NCBI GenBank assembly: GCA_018714245.1
Contig: DVNQ01000043.1
Location: 1-64,000 of the forward strand
Length of the DNA stretch: 64,000 bases
From: Candidatus Avilachnospira avicola
GTDB taxonomy: Bacteria > Bacillota > Clostridia > Lachnospirales > Lachnospiraceae
Reading direction: 5' to 3'
Shown: one piece after another, positions 18,550-29,018 of the stretch
Numbering within the stretch: position 1 is the first letter of the stretch
Layout of the letters: the number at the start of each line of letters is the position of its first letter
Notes under the pieces: model-generated
What the model was told of the DNA's origin: nothing
Seen by the model: the letters and a program-made list of their open reading frames with translations, nothing else
The model's database searches: none
Program-made: the position numbers and the translations under genes

Positions 18550-19519
18550 AGGTCTCACGCATCCTTTCCCTTATCATCTCCATCGGGAATCCATTCTGCT
18601 TTGCCGTAAGCAGTATACGGACCGATTTTATCTCTGTCTCCTTGGCAATAATATATGCTGCCACCGGCCCGAGCCCGAAGGAATTCCAAAGCTGAGAACG
18701 CACCTTCCGTATGATCATATCATCACACCATCTCTCAAAGGCTGCAGGTGAACTTTTAAGCTCCGGCACCGCATCCGAAAGATCGGTGTTTGCAAGATAT
18801 GCATATATGGCATCCCTTCCTGAAAGTGCAGCCTTTTCAAGGGAATCCGTATCAATCAGGCTGCAGTCTGCCAGAGCTCGGGATATAAAATCCCTGTCCT
18901 TACCTGTATCCGCCGCCCTGATCGCGATCTTTATGTCCGCCGAAGCGGCACGAAGCTCTGCATAATCCCCGAGTACCTGCTCCTTTGTGGACGCTGCTGC
19001 CTTCTGCATGGCCTTGAGCGCCGCCCGGTCCAGTATCACGTCACAGAGCTGACCGTCTCCCGTACGAAGGAAAATGTCATGACAGATCTCAGCTTCTCTT
19101 GCCATGTCATCAGGAAGCAGCCTGTAGTTTCTTTCCCTGACTGCCCTCCGTACAAGCATGGGGTCAAGGCCCGCCTCCCTGGTATAGATATCTTTCATTT
19201 CATGATCCAGGACAGACTCCTTTATGGCCGCCTTAAGGTTGTCATAATCATTCTGAATCCGGAACACATCAAATACGGACATGTCAGGTACCAGCTCTCC
19301 TATCAGGCTCCAGAGCCTGTGTCTCTCCTCTGTAAGTACCATGTCGATATCTCCGGAGGCTGTATCATAGCCTTTCTCCGACAATACGGACATGCATTCC
19401 TTCATATCTGAAGCAGCGGAAAGCCTTTCAAACGTATCAGCCTTAAGAAGCCGAAGCTCCGCAAATCTGATCCTCGATACAGCATATATGTAATTTTTAT
19501 CAGTATAAGCTATGGACAT
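18542..19519 (-). CDS. ntpC: V-type ATPase subunit C
   Basis: The 325-residue all-helical subunit (C/AC39 family) that joins the central rotor to the membrane K ring. YTDKNYIYAVSRIRFAELRLL at the N-terminus and the internally repeated helical pattern fit; the C-terminal PVAAYIIAKETEIKSVRILL is a well conserved family motif. Position between E and F is canonical. Confidence 0.93.
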   Translation of the reverse strand: MSIAYTDKNYIYAVSRIRFAELRLLKADTFERLSAASDMKECMSVLSEKGYDTASGDIDMVLTEERHRLWSLIGELVPDMSVFDVFRIQNDYDNLKAAIKESVLDHEMKDIYTREAGLDPMLVRRAVRERNYRLLPDDMAREAEICHDIFLRTGDGQLCDVILDRAALKAMQKAAASTKEQVLGDYAELRAASADIKIAIRAADTGKDRDFISRALADCSLIDTDSLEKAALSGRDAIYAYLANTDLSDAVPELKSSPAAFERWCDDMIIRKVRSQLWNSFGLGPVAAYIIAKETEIKSVRILLTAKQNGFPMEMIRERMRETYV

Positions 19520-19549
19520 ATATAGCTCCGCCTGGCCTCCGGTCCTTTC

Positions 19550-20140
19550 TTACGAAAACAGTATACGATTCAGGATATCCCTGAGATAGGGATCATTTTC
19601 CTCGATCAGGGAATGAAAGCTCAGGTCCTCCTCCGTATCACCGAAATCCATGATAAAGCCTCCGCCTATATCTTCGGTATGATCCGAAACTGATATCCTG
19701 CCCCTGTTATCTGCGACCCTGCAAAGATCCCGGACAAATCCCTCCGGCATCCTTTTTCTGTCTTTTTCCGAAAGCCGAAGCTCTGCATCTCCTCCCTGAT
19801 AGTGCCTTTCAAAAAGTCTCTCGAGCAGCCTGAAATATTCCTCATCCGGAAGAGCCAGAAGCTCCCGAAGGCATTCATCCAGCAGGCCGGATATGATCTC
19901 CTGTCTTGCGGACAGCAGCATCTGCTTTTTTCTCAGCTCTGCAGATGCCTGCCCCCTTTCCAGGATAAGCCGGCTTTCCAGGGCAGCCTTTTCCAGGATC
20001 CTTCCGCACTGCTCATCACTGCGGCGCAGCATTTCCTCAGAGACTGCCTCGATCCTGGCATCCGCCTCAGTCATGATGCCTTCCACCTGTCTTTGGGATT
20101 CATCACTTATATAATTCAAAATCTCCTGAAGTCCGCTCAT
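19550..20140 (-). CDS. ntpE: V-type ATPase subunit E
   Basis: The 196-residue peripheral-stalk subunit. The N-terminal half is a long right-handed-type coiled coil (about residues 5-105, with EADARIEAVSEEML and RKKQMLLSARQEII), and the C-terminal half carries the globular domain ending in GGFIMDFGDTEEDLSFHSLIEE, matching family members. It pairs with the small coiled-coil subunit encoded at 22692-23009 to form the stator. Confidence 0.9.
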   Translation of the reverse strand: MSGLQEILNYISDESQRQVEGIMTEADARIEAVSEEMLRRSDEQCGRILEKAALESRLILERGQASAELRKKQMLLSARQEIISGLLDECLRELLALPDEEYFRLLERLFERHYQGGDAELRLSEKDRKRMPEGFVRDLCRVADNRGRISVSDHTEDIGGGFIMDFGDTEEDLSFHSLIEENDPYLRDILNRILFS

Positions 20141-20173
20141 AAAGCTTCTCCTTCAAATCCGGAAAATATCCTG

Positions 20174-22683
<2,510 letters not shown>

Positions 22684-22691
22684 CCCCTCCT

Positions 22692-23009
22692 TCAGTCTTT
22701 GCCAAACAGGAACTCCTTAATGGTATCCTTGGCTCTGTCCGCCCTTGACTCGCTCTGCCTGCGAAGCTTTTCCTTCTCAGAAAAGGCTTCAGCCTCGGCT
22801 TTTGCCATCATCTCTTCAGCTTCCTTTTTTGCTCTTTTGGTCATCTCCCCCGCTTCCCTGCGGGCATTTTCGACCTTTTTTTCAAGTGAAGCCTCCGCCT
22901 CCTGCGCAGCCCTGCTGAATCTGTCTTCAGCCTCATTTTTGGCATTTTCCACATTATATCTGCCGTTAAGCTCGGCTTCCTTCACGGCATCAATGATCTC
23001 TTTTGCCAT
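22692..23009 (-). CDS. ntpF: V-type ATPase peripheral-stalk subunit G/H
   Basis: A 105-residue, almost entirely coiled-coil protein (residues about 5-98, Ala/Glu/Lys-rich with repeated EA and AKKEAEEMMAKAEAEA patterns). It is the first gene of the V-ATPase operon, the position of ntpF in enterococci, and would pair with subunit E. The sequence is low-complexity, so the assignment rests on position, size and coiled-coil character. Its leader contains a hairpin with a U-tract. Confidence 0.85.
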   Translation of the reverse strand: MAKEIIDAVKEAELNGRYNVENAKNEAEDRFSRAAQEAEASLEKKVENARREAGEMTKRAKKEAEEMMAKAEAEAFSEKEKLRRQSESRADRAKDTIKEFLFGKD

Positions 23010-23030
23010 ATCAAATCTCCAGTTGATATT

Positions 23031-23071
23031 AAAAAACGCCGCAGAGCTACATGTCTATGTCTTCCTGCGGC
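23031..23071 (-). promoter_or_regulatory. Terminator-like hairpin in the V-ATPase leader (possible attenuator)
   Basis: Arms GCCGCAG (23065-23071 on the minus strand) and CTGCGGC (23038-23044) with a 20-base loop that can form a small inner ACAT/ATGT stem, followed on the minus strand by GTTTTTT (23031-23037), all between the consensus promoter and the first start codon. It looks like an intrinsic terminator placed in the leader. Confidence 0.6.
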
Positions 23072-23087
23072 TTTGAATAATAAAAAT

Positions 23088-23116
23088 ATTATACAGTTCC
23101 GGCCAGTATTTGTCAA
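23088..23116 (-). promoter_or_regulatory. Consensus sigma-A promoter of the V-ATPase operon
   Basis: Perfect -35 TTGACA (23111-23116) and perfect -10 TATAAT (23088-23093) with exactly 17 bases between, on the minus strand, 79 bases before the first start codon. It is the best promoter in the window. Confidence 0.93.
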
Positions 23117-23117
23117 A

Positions 23118-23162
23118 ACAAAAACGATTTTTTATCGCGTTGAAGCAATAAAAAATCGTTTT
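23118..23162 (-). terminator. AT-rich terminator after the DJ-1 gene
   Basis: A 15-bp perfect inverted repeat (arms 23121-23135 and 23148-23162, 12-base loop) that runs into TTTTTGTTTTG on the minus strand. Its end almost touches the -35 of the V-ATPase promoter. Confidence 0.8.
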
Positions 23163-23188
23163 CTCCGTAAAATATATGTATTTTCAGT

Positions 23189-23743
23189 CTATCTGTCCTC
23201 GTACTGGATGGAATCCTTAAGCTTCAGAGCTGTGTCTTCATCTATGAGCAGCCTTACCAGCTCGAGCCCCAGATCCAGGGCATAGCCAAGTCCTCTTGCG
23301 GTGGTTATGCATCCATCCGTTACGACTCCCTCATGAGTATAATCCGCTCCCAAAAGCTTATCCTCAAACCCAGGATAGCAGGTCGCCTTCTTTCCCTTAA
23401 GCAGCCCCAGCCCTCCGAGAACTGAAGGAGCGGCACATATCGCAGCCACTCTTTTTCCTGACTCTGCCTGTTTTTTTAGAGCATCACAGAGTATTTTATT
23501 TCCTGCCATGTTAAGTGTGCCGGGCATACCTCCCGGTATGAAAAGAACGTCTGCCGCAGAAAGATCTGCTTCTTCTATCTTGGCATCACATACTATGCTG
23601 ATACCGTGGGATCCCGTAACCGTAAGCTCATCTCCCACAGCTATGAGCCTGGTATCGATTCCGGCACGTCTCAGTACATCCACGCATGCCAGGCATTCCA
23701 CCTCTTCAGAGCCTTCCGCAAGAAAAGCATATATAAGAGCCAT
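23189..23743 (-). CDS. DJ-1/PfpI family protein (YajL-like)
   Basis: A 184-residue DJ-1-superfamily protein. The N-terminal FLAEGSEEVE carries the conserved Glu next to the nucleophile; AAICAAPSVLGG contains the reactive Cys in the nucleophile elbow; IPGGMPGT and TARGLGYALDLG complete the fold. Members act as chaperone-like or proposed glyoxalase/deglycase proteins and respond to oxidation; these roles are debated. It is a single gene between the feo and V-ATPase units, with its own terminator. Length is standard. Confidence 0.93.
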   Translation of the reverse strand: MALIYAFLAEGSEEVECLACVDVLRRAGIDTRLIAVGDELTVTGSHGISIVCDAKIEEADLSAADVLFIPGGMPGTLNMAGNKILCDALKKQAESGKRVAAICAAPSVLGGLGLLKGKKATCYPGFEDKLLGADYTHEGVVTDGCITTARGLGYALDLGLELVRLLIDEDTALKLKDSIQYEDR

Positions 23744-23776
23744 GTCATTTCCCTCCTTTTTGTTTGATTATACATC

Positions 23777-23804
23777 AAAAACCGCCCGAGGTCATCGGGC
23801 AGTT
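23777..23804 (-). terminator. Rho-independent terminator of the feo operon
   Basis: On the minus strand a 10-bp stem containing GCCCGA/TCGGGC with a 5-base loop and one T-G pair is followed by TTTTT, 70 bases after the feoB stop. Confidence 0.8.
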
Positions 23805-23873
23805 CTTGACTCATTCAAATAGATGTATGGAGATATGTATGAGTAAATCAGTCAGTAAGCAATTTTAATATTG

Positions 23874-26075
23874 TCAGCTCCTTGCAGCCTCCACTGAGGA
23901 CCTGGTATAGCGCCTGGTCTCCTTATAGGGGTCAGGTCTGAACAGCAGGAACAGAAGTACTGCAAGCACTGCGAATGCCACTATGGTCCATATGCTGAAA
24001 CCTACCATGCCAAGAGCAAGTCCGCCTATCTGGTAAATAACCAGAGATACGCAGTAAGCGAATACATTCTGATATATGATGGCGAACCAGAACATCTTCC
24101 TGGACTGCATCTGCTGAGCCATGGTTGCTATGGCAGCAAGGCAGGGTGAGTTGAGCAGGTTGAAGGTCAGGAAGGAAAATGCGGCTACAGCTGTAGGGAA
24201 CCAGCCTGTGATAGCTGCCGCCACCACATCAGCCTCCTCCGAAAGCTCCTCGGATACATTGGCCAATACTCCCATGGTAGAAACAATGGCTTCCTTTGCG
24301 GTAAATCCCGCTATTGATGCTGCAACCGGCTGCCACTGTCCGAAGCCAAGAGGCGCAAATATCCAGGCTATTGCATTTCCAAGGTAAGAGATCAGGGATG
24401 CATTGGAATCTTCGACCATTCCAAATGCCCCATTCTCAAATCCAAAGGTGGAAAGGAACCACATTATCACGCATGCCACGAACAGTATTGTACCTGCCTT
24501 TATAAGGAATCCCTTAAGCCTCTCCCAAACATGCAGGAGGACCGTCTTTACCTGGGGGATATGATATGCCGGAAGTTCCATTACAAAGGGTGCCGGTTCG
24601 CCGGAAAAGGGCCTGGTCTTTTTGAGTATGACTGCGGAAATGATCACCGCCGCCACGCCGATGAAATACATGATCGGCGCAAGGAATGCCCCTACTGCCG
24701 CAGACCCTGTAGTGTAGCCTGCAAGCACGCCTGCCATAAGCGCGATAACCGGGAGCTTTGCTCCGCAGGGGACAAAGGTAGCTGTCATGATGGTGAGCCT
24801 TCTGTCATTTTCCTGCTCTATGGTCCTGGATGCCATGATACCGGGAATGCCGCAGCCTGATGAGATAAGAAGCGGTATGAAGCTCTTTCCCGAAAGGCCG
24901 AAATGCCTGAACACCCTGTCCATGACAAACGCGATCCTGGCCATATAGCCCACATCCTCAAGGATGGAAAGAAGCAGGAAGAGAAGCGCCATCTGGGGCA
25001 CGAAGCCAAGCACTGCTCCAAGGCCTCCCACTATGCCGTCCACGATAAGTCCGGTTATAAGGTCTCCTGCACCCACTGAGGCAAGCAGGCCTGCCACCGC
25101 ATCCTGAACGGCAACAACAAAGGAATCATTGGTCCAGTCGGTCATGACAGTTCCCACCGTCGTTACAGTGACATAATATACAAATATCATTACTGCCGCA
25201 AAGATGGGAAGACCCAGGATCCTGTTTGTGACTATGCTGTCTATCCTGTCGGATATGCTCATCTTGCTTCCCGGTTTTTTCACGGCAGCCTTGCATATAT
25301 CCTGGATATAAACATAGCGTTCATCAGTGATTACAGCCTCAGCCTCGTCATCATGTTTTTTTTCTATCTCATCCGTATATTTCCTGAACTGGTTCTGGGC
25401 TGAAAGGCCAAGTTCCTTAAGGACCCTTCCGTCCTGCTCAAGGAGCTTTACCGAATACCATCTTTTCTCTTCCTCCGGTATCCCCGCAGGAAGCTCTGCC
25501 CTGATCTCGGAAATGAGCTTTTCAGTATCTTCAGAAAATATCTGCTTGTCATATACTGCCTGTCTGTCACCTCTTGCCGCTTTTTTTGCGGTATCCCTGG
25601 CAGTCTGTATGAGTTCCTTTAACCCGGTGCCTCTCAGTGCCGAAGTATCCACCACGGGACATCCAAGGATCTCGGAAAGCTTTTTATTGTTGATGGATAT
25701 GCCGTTCTTATGCAGAAGGTCCGTCATGTTGAGGGCGATGACCACAGGCACTCCTGTCTCGATAAGCTGGGTAGTCAGATAGAGGTTTCTCTCAATATTG
25801 GTGGCGTCCACGATGTCTATCACCACATCCGGCTTTTCCTTAAGGATAAAATCTGCGGATACCACTTCTTCAAGTGTATAAGGTGAAAGGGAATAGATTC
25901 CCGGAAGGTCCACGATCTCTATCTCGTCTTCTCCTGAATTTCTGAGTTTTCCGCTTTTCTTCTCCACGGTCACTCCGGGCCAGTTTCCCACATACTGATT
26001 GGCACCCGTAAGTGCATTGAACATGGTCGTCTTTCCGCAGTTGGGATTTCCGGCCAATCCGAACTTCAGTTTCAT
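23874..26075 (-). CDS. feoB: Ferrous iron transporter FeoB
   Basis: A 733-residue inner-membrane Fe(II) importer. The N-terminal G domain has G1 GNPNCGKT (residues 9-16), G3 DLPGIYSLSPYT, and G4 ALNMTDLL; it is followed by a GDI-like helical linker and a membrane domain with Gate motifs, including LISSGCGIPGIMASRTIEQ and FVPCGAKLPVIALMAGVLAG, each with its conserved Cys. The protein lacks the Cys-rich C-terminal FeoC-like tail; it ends in a short basic tail. Its own copy of the GTTAG-N6-CTAAC operator lies just before it. Confidence 0.97.
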   Translation of the reverse strand: MKLKFGLAGNPNCGKTTMFNALTGANQYVGNWPGVTVEKKSGKLRNSGEDEIEIVDLPGIYSLSPYTLEEVVSADFILKEKPDVVIDIVDATNIERNLYLTTQLIETGVPVVIALNMTDLLHKNGISINNKKLSEILGCPVVDTSALRGTGLKELIQTARDTAKKAARGDRQAVYDKQIFSEDTEKLISEIRAELPAGIPEEEKRWYSVKLLEQDGRVLKELGLSAQNQFRKYTDEIEKKHDDEAEAVITDERYVYIQDICKAAVKKPGSKMSISDRIDSIVTNRILGLPIFAAVMIFVYYVTVTTVGTVMTDWTNDSFVVAVQDAVAGLLASVGAGDLITGLIVDGIVGGLGAVLGFVPQMALLFLLLSILEDVGYMARIAFVMDRVFRHFGLSGKSFIPLLISSGCGIPGIMASRTIEQENDRRLTIMTATFVPCGAKLPVIALMAGVLAGYTTGSAAVGAFLAPIMYFIGVAAVIISAVILKKTRPFSGEPAPFVMELPAYHIPQVKTVLLHVWERLKGFLIKAGTILFVACVIMWFLSTFGFENGAFGMVEDSNASLISYLGNAIAWIFAPLGFGQWQPVAASIAGFTAKEAIVSTMGVLANVSEELSEEADVVAAAITGWFPTAVAAFSFLTFNLLNSPCLAAIATMAQQMQSRKMFWFAIIYQNVFAYCVSLVIYQIGGLALGMVGFSIWTIVAFAVLAVLLFLLFRPDPYKETRRYTRSSVEAARS

Positions 26076-26094
26076 AATCCTTGCCTCCTACAAT

Positions 26095-26110
26095 GTTAGC
26101 CTCCGCTAAC
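26095..26110 (-). promoter_or_regulatory. Putative DtxR-type iron operator upstream of feoB
   Basis: Inverted repeat GTTAG-N6-CTAAC, the third copy in the feo region, 20 bases before the feoB start. The half-sites resemble DtxR-family boxes, suggesting iron-dependent repression (inference). Confidence 0.65.
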
Positions 26111-26141
26111 TAATGTCCTAAAAAAATGACTGATCTTTCTG

Positions 26142-26369
26142 TCAGCCAACTTCCTTGATCTCAACACATTCGGCGTCATTCTTTCTGAGCGAAAGCTCGT
26201 AGCCCCGCACCGTAAGCTCCACCGGATCTCCGAGGGGCGCCACCTTCCTTACAAAAAGCTCACTGCCCTTTGTAATGCCCATGTCCATGATCCTGCGCTT
26301 ATATGCACCCTCTCCAAGGATCCTGGTCACCACGACCGTCGAACCCACCTTTGCTTCCTTAAGTGTCAT
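26142..26369 (-). CDS. feoA: FeoA domain protein
   Basis: A 75-residue SH3-like FeoA protein, thought to bind and modulate FeoB on the cytoplasmic side. The family pattern GSTVVVTRILGEGAYKRRIMDMGI followed by a glycine-rich turn is present in short form: RRIMDMGITKGSELFV and VRGYELSLRKNDAECVEI. It is the second of two tandem FeoA proteins, with feoB next. Confidence 0.92.
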   Translation of the reverse strand: MTLKEAKVGSTVVVTRILGEGAYKRRIMDMGITKGSELFVRKVAPLGDPVELTVRGYELSLRKNDAECVEIKEVG

Positions 26370-26390
26370 CTTCCGACCTCCTGCATATGT

Positions 26391-26600
26391 TCATACTAGG
26401 ATATGGCGTGCCTCTTCTGCATTGATGGCAACTCTCGTATCCTTTACGGCGAGTATCACATTGCCTGAAAGTCTGGATACTATCGTCACCTCTGTGCCGG
26501 GATTGAATCCCATGGAATTGAGATGGGCCTTGACCTCTCCCGAGCCAGTCAGTCTCTGGATTATATAGCTGTTTCCATTTGTACCCATTGATATAGGCAT
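26391..26600 (-). CDS. FeoA domain protein (first copy)
   Basis: A 69-residue FeoA-like protein: GNSYIIQRLTGSGEVKAHLNSMGF then GTEVTIVSR and VKDTRVAINAEEARHILV, seen as the shared HLNSMGFNPGTEV core. It is only distantly similar to the second copy. I start it at the ATG at 26600, nine bases after GGAGGT; a TTG just before is possible. It heads the feo operon. Paired FeoA genes are common in Clostridia. Confidence 0.9.
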   Translation of the reverse strand: MPISMGTNGNSYIIQRLTGSGEVKAHLNSMGFNPGTEVTIVSRLSGNVILAVKDTRVAINAEEARHILV

Positions 26601-26615
26601 CAATATCTCACCTCC

Positions 26616-26631
26616 GTTAGCTTCTTCTAAC
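26616..26631 (-). promoter_or_regulatory. DtxR-type operator, downstream copy
   Basis: GTTAG-CTTCTT-CTAAC on the plus strand, just upstream of the Shine-Dalgarno of the first feoA and roughly over the transcript start. Its centre is 25 bp from the next copy. Confidence 0.7.
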
Positions 26632-26638
26632 TTTCATT

Positions 26639-26667
26639 ATGTTAGCACCAACTAACCTTAATGTCAA
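26639..26667 (-). promoter_or_regulatory. Promoter of the feo operon
   Basis: Consensus -35 TTGACA (26662-26667), 17-base spacer and -10 TAACAT (26639-26644) on the minus strand. An operator copy covers the spacer and part of the -10, an arrangement expected for repression. Confidence 0.75.
26641..26656 (-). promoter_or_regulatory. DtxR-type operator inside the feo promoter
   Basis: GTTAG-CACCAA-CTAAC, overlapping the -10 and spacer of the feo promoter. Same half-sites as the two other copies. Confidence 0.75.
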
Positions 26668-26717
26668 CTACATTTCATTGATTTATGTCTGTCAATAAAA
26701 ATGCGCCTCTCCCCAAT

Positions 26718-26745
26718 AAAAAACGGAGCGGACCAGAAGTCCGCC
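26718..26745 (-). terminator. Terminator at the end of the riboside cluster
   Basis: GCGGAC/GTCCGC hairpin with 5-base loop followed on the minus strand by TCCG and TTTTTT. It ends the run of genes that starts near 44.4 kb. Confidence 0.82.
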
Positions 26746-26802
26746 CCTGCATGTATCTTCGGTATGTTCATATTTCATATGGTGATATCATGAAAAGGCT
26801 GT

Positions 26803-27531
26803 CTATCCTCTCACGATACGGCAGTTTACCTCTTCGGGTTTTTCTCTGCGATCCATTACCAGAGCTCCTGTTCCTATGTTTCCAAGCTGAATAAGACAGT
26901 GCTCATTTCTTATATCCATAAAGCTTTCTTCACCCGCAGCATATCTTACGGCAGCCTTCAAAGTCTTCTGTTCATCATCGTCAGCCGGAGTCACAAGCAG
27001 CGTATCCACTCCGCTGTCAAGAATGATCTGCATGGCCTCAGGATCCCTGCGGATGTTGTCATATACATGTATGCCCCTGTCCACGGTCATATCCCTTCCG
27101 CAAAGAAGTATCACCTTTTCAATCTTTTTTGAAAGCCCGGGCCTTATCCTCAGGGTATGGGCCAGGTCCGTAAGAGGGCCGGTACTTAGAAGTATCACCC
27201 TCTCCTCCGAAGCCTTGAGAAGCTCCAGAAGCATAAGGGCTGCAGGCTTTTCCCTGTCATCATCACAGGCCTTTCCGGAGCATTCAGTTTTTTCTTTTTT
27301 CAGAAGGTATCTGCTCATGGAGTTTTTAGCTCCGGCACATACGGGTACGGGTATGTCCAGGCCTTCTGCCTTCACGGCAGCCAAAGCCTCTTTGACCGCA
27401 GCCTTCTGATCCTCGCAACTCCAGGATACGCATACGGCCTTTAGGGAGAAATCTCCGGCAAGAAGCCCATGAAGTACCTCCTCTGCAGTTCCTCCGAAGG
27501 CCCCAAGATTCAGTATGACATTTTTAGACAT
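26803..27531 (-). CDS. Nucleoside hydrolase-fold protein lacking the catalytic Asp cluster
   Basis: A 242-residue protein starting at the ATG at 27531, four bases below the start of the stop codon of the true hydrolase. It aligns with inosine-uridine preferring nucleoside hydrolases: ILLSTGPLTDLAHTL, KVILLCG, and DNIRRDPEAMQIILDSG. The diagnostic N-terminal Asp cluster, DVDTGSDD in its neighbour, reads NLGAFGGT here (residues 8-15), so all four calcium- and ribose-binding Asp are gone. The catalytic His region near the C-terminus is also not recognisable, and the protein is about 80 residues shorter. It is likely inactive as a hydrolase; a binding or regulatory role is inference. Confidence 0.78.
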   Translation of the reverse strand: MSKNVILNLGAFGGTAEEVLHGLLAGDFSLKAVCVSWSCEDQKAAVKEALAAVKAEGLDIPVPVCAGAKNSMSRYLLKKEKTECSGKACDDDREKPAALMLLELLKASEERVILLSTGPLTDLAHTLRIRPGLSKKIEKVILLCGRDMTVDRGIHVYDNIRRDPEAMQIILDSGVDTLLVTPADDDEQKTLKAAVRYAAGEESFMDIRNEHCLIQLGNIGTGALVMDRREKPEEVNCRIVRG

Positions 27532-27532
27532 A

Positions 27533-28498
27533 TCACTTTCCCTCCTTGAGATATCTGCAGAGCATGTCCATGAACATTTTCTTATCTGCTTTTTTTGCAA
27601 ATGAGGCATTGATATCTGCAGGATCCGCAGCATGGTCAACTATGGTCTCTCCTTCGTTGTATCCATCCAGCCCTATCTCCACATGGGCCTCCTCCACATC
27701 CGTAAGTATGCTTCTGTCTATTACCGCACAGACTGCCAGAGCATCATGTATGGCCGTTGATATCTTCCCGGGGCCTATGGCGGCATGCTCATACTCTATC
27801 CTCTGTTCCGTCATGGTTGCAGCAAAATCTCCGGCAAAGCTTCCAAGACTTCTTAAGGTTTTGCAGTCCTCAAGGTCCAGTGCCACGGAATGGGTGGCAT
27901 CAAGAGGAATAAAGGTAACTTTTGCGCCGCAGTCCAGCACCTTCTGAGCCGCCTCCGGATCATGCCAGATATTTGCCTCAGCGCAGGGCGTAACATTTGC
28001 TATATCCTCTCCTCCTCCCATAAGGACTATCTCTTCAATATTTTCCGCTATATCAGGAGCAATTGAAAGAGCCTCTCCAAGATTAGTCAGAGGGCCTACG
28101 GGTATCAGCGTCAGCTTTTCATCGGTATTTCTCAGCTTGTTTACATAGAAGCTGACCGCATCCATGTCCTCTTCCTTCCAGTCCGTCGGTTCCAGTCCTT
28201 CAAGATGGTCGTAGTGTATCTTAAGCTCCTTGCCATCTTTAAATACAGGCTTGTAATCGTTGGATGCACATCTGGGAGCCAGATATTTCACCATGGCGGT
28301 ACCGCAGCCCTTATATACGGGTACAGGCTTCCCGAGTCTGTCAAGCAGCCTCAGGGTGTTGTCAGTGGTCAGATCCACATTCATGTTGCCCCATACGGTA
28401 CAGATCCCCACTACTTCCAGATCCGGACACAGAAGGGCCGTCATGATCGCCACGGCATCATCTGAACCGGTATCCACGTCCAATATAACTTTTCTCAT
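27533..28498 (-). CDS. Inosine-uridine preferring nucleoside hydrolase
   Basis: A 321-residue enzyme that cleaves the N-glycosidic bond of ribonucleosides to ribose and base. DVDTGSDD (residues 7-14) supplies calcium and ribose ligands; VGPLTNLGEAL, LMGGGEDIANV, AEANIWHDPEAA and the catalytic IHDALAVCA are intact. Length is normal and there is no signal peptide, so the substrate must be imported first. A terminator lies between it and the upstream YjbQ gene with no room for a promoter, so it depends on read-through or sits behind an unseen promoter. It is followed two bases later by the degenerate paralogue. Confidence 0.93.
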   Translation of the reverse strand: MRKVILDVDTGSDDAVAIMTALLCPDLEVVGICTVWGNMNVDLTTDNTLRLLDRLGKPVPVYKGCGTAMVKYLAPRCASNDYKPVFKDGKELKIHYDHLEGLEPTDWKEEDMDAVSFYVNKLRNTDEKLTLIPVGPLTNLGEALSIAPDIAENIEEIVLMGGGEDIANVTPCAEANIWHDPEAAQKVLDCGAKVTFIPLDATHSVALDLEDCKTLRSLGSFAGDFAATMTEQRIEYEHAAIGPGKISTAIHDALAVCAVIDRSILTDVEEAHVEIGLDGYNEGETIVDHAADPADINASFAKKADKKMFMDMLCRYLKEGK

Positions 28499-28528
28499 AT
28501 GTTTGTAACCCCTTAATCCTTAACTTTT

Positions 28529-28566
28529 AAAATTAAAGGCCTGCACGTATTACGCTGTGCAGGCCT
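28529..28566 (-). terminator. Hairpin terminator between the YjbQ gene and the nucleoside hydrolase
   Basis: A 10-bp perfect stem (arms 28537-28546 and 28557-28566, 10-base loop) followed on the minus strand by TTTAATTTT. Only 38 bases remain to the next start codon. Confidence 0.7.
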
Positions 28567-28594
28567 CGAATCCGTGACTTAAACCTTAAGTTTA

Positions 28595-29005
28595 TCAGTC
28601 AGAGATCACCTTTACGAAAAACTGTCTGTCTCTGGGGCCGTCAAATTCAGCAAACAGAATGCCCTGTGAAGATCCGAGCAGAGCCTTTCCTCCGGTAACG
28701 ATAAGAGGAATAGTTGTTCCGCAGACTGCGGACTTTATATGTCCCGCAGCATCCGTAGGGGTGTCGAACTGATGTCTGTAGTCATAACGGGTAGGGATCA
28801 GCTTGTCTATCTCCTCCATGAAGTCCACATGACCGCGCTTGTCCCAGAAAGACGTAACTATGAGGCTGGCAGTAGTGTGGTTGCACTGGATGATGCAGAA
28901 GCCTTCCTTGATGCCGCTCTTTGCCACTGCCTCCTGGACCTTGTCAGTTACATCATGCATACCCTCAAACTCTGTCCTGAGGGATATCTTTTCCATATAG
29001 CTCAT
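28595..29005 (-). CDS. YjbQ/UPF0047 family protein (canonical copy)
   Basis: A 136-residue YjbQ-family protein, with CNHTTASLIV (His43-Thr-Thr), DAAGHIKSAVCG and the C-terminal EFDGPRDRQFFVKV. The family is sometimes annotated as secondary thiamine-phosphate synthase, but its natural role is not settled. It is the partner of the SIS protein immediately upstream (stop-to-start 13 bases), and the same pairing repeats two genes earlier. This suggests the YjbQ and SIS proteins work in one pathway or complex. Function in this context is unknown. Confidence 0.87.
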   Translation of the reverse strand: MSYMEKISLRTEFEGMHDVTDKVQEAVAKSGIKEGFCIIQCNHTTASLIVTSFWDKRGHVDFMEEIDKLIPTRYDYRHQFDTPTDAAGHIKSAVCGTTIPLIVTGGKALLGSSQGILFAEFDGPRDRQFFVKVISD

Positions 29006-29018
29006 TATAAAAGCCTCC

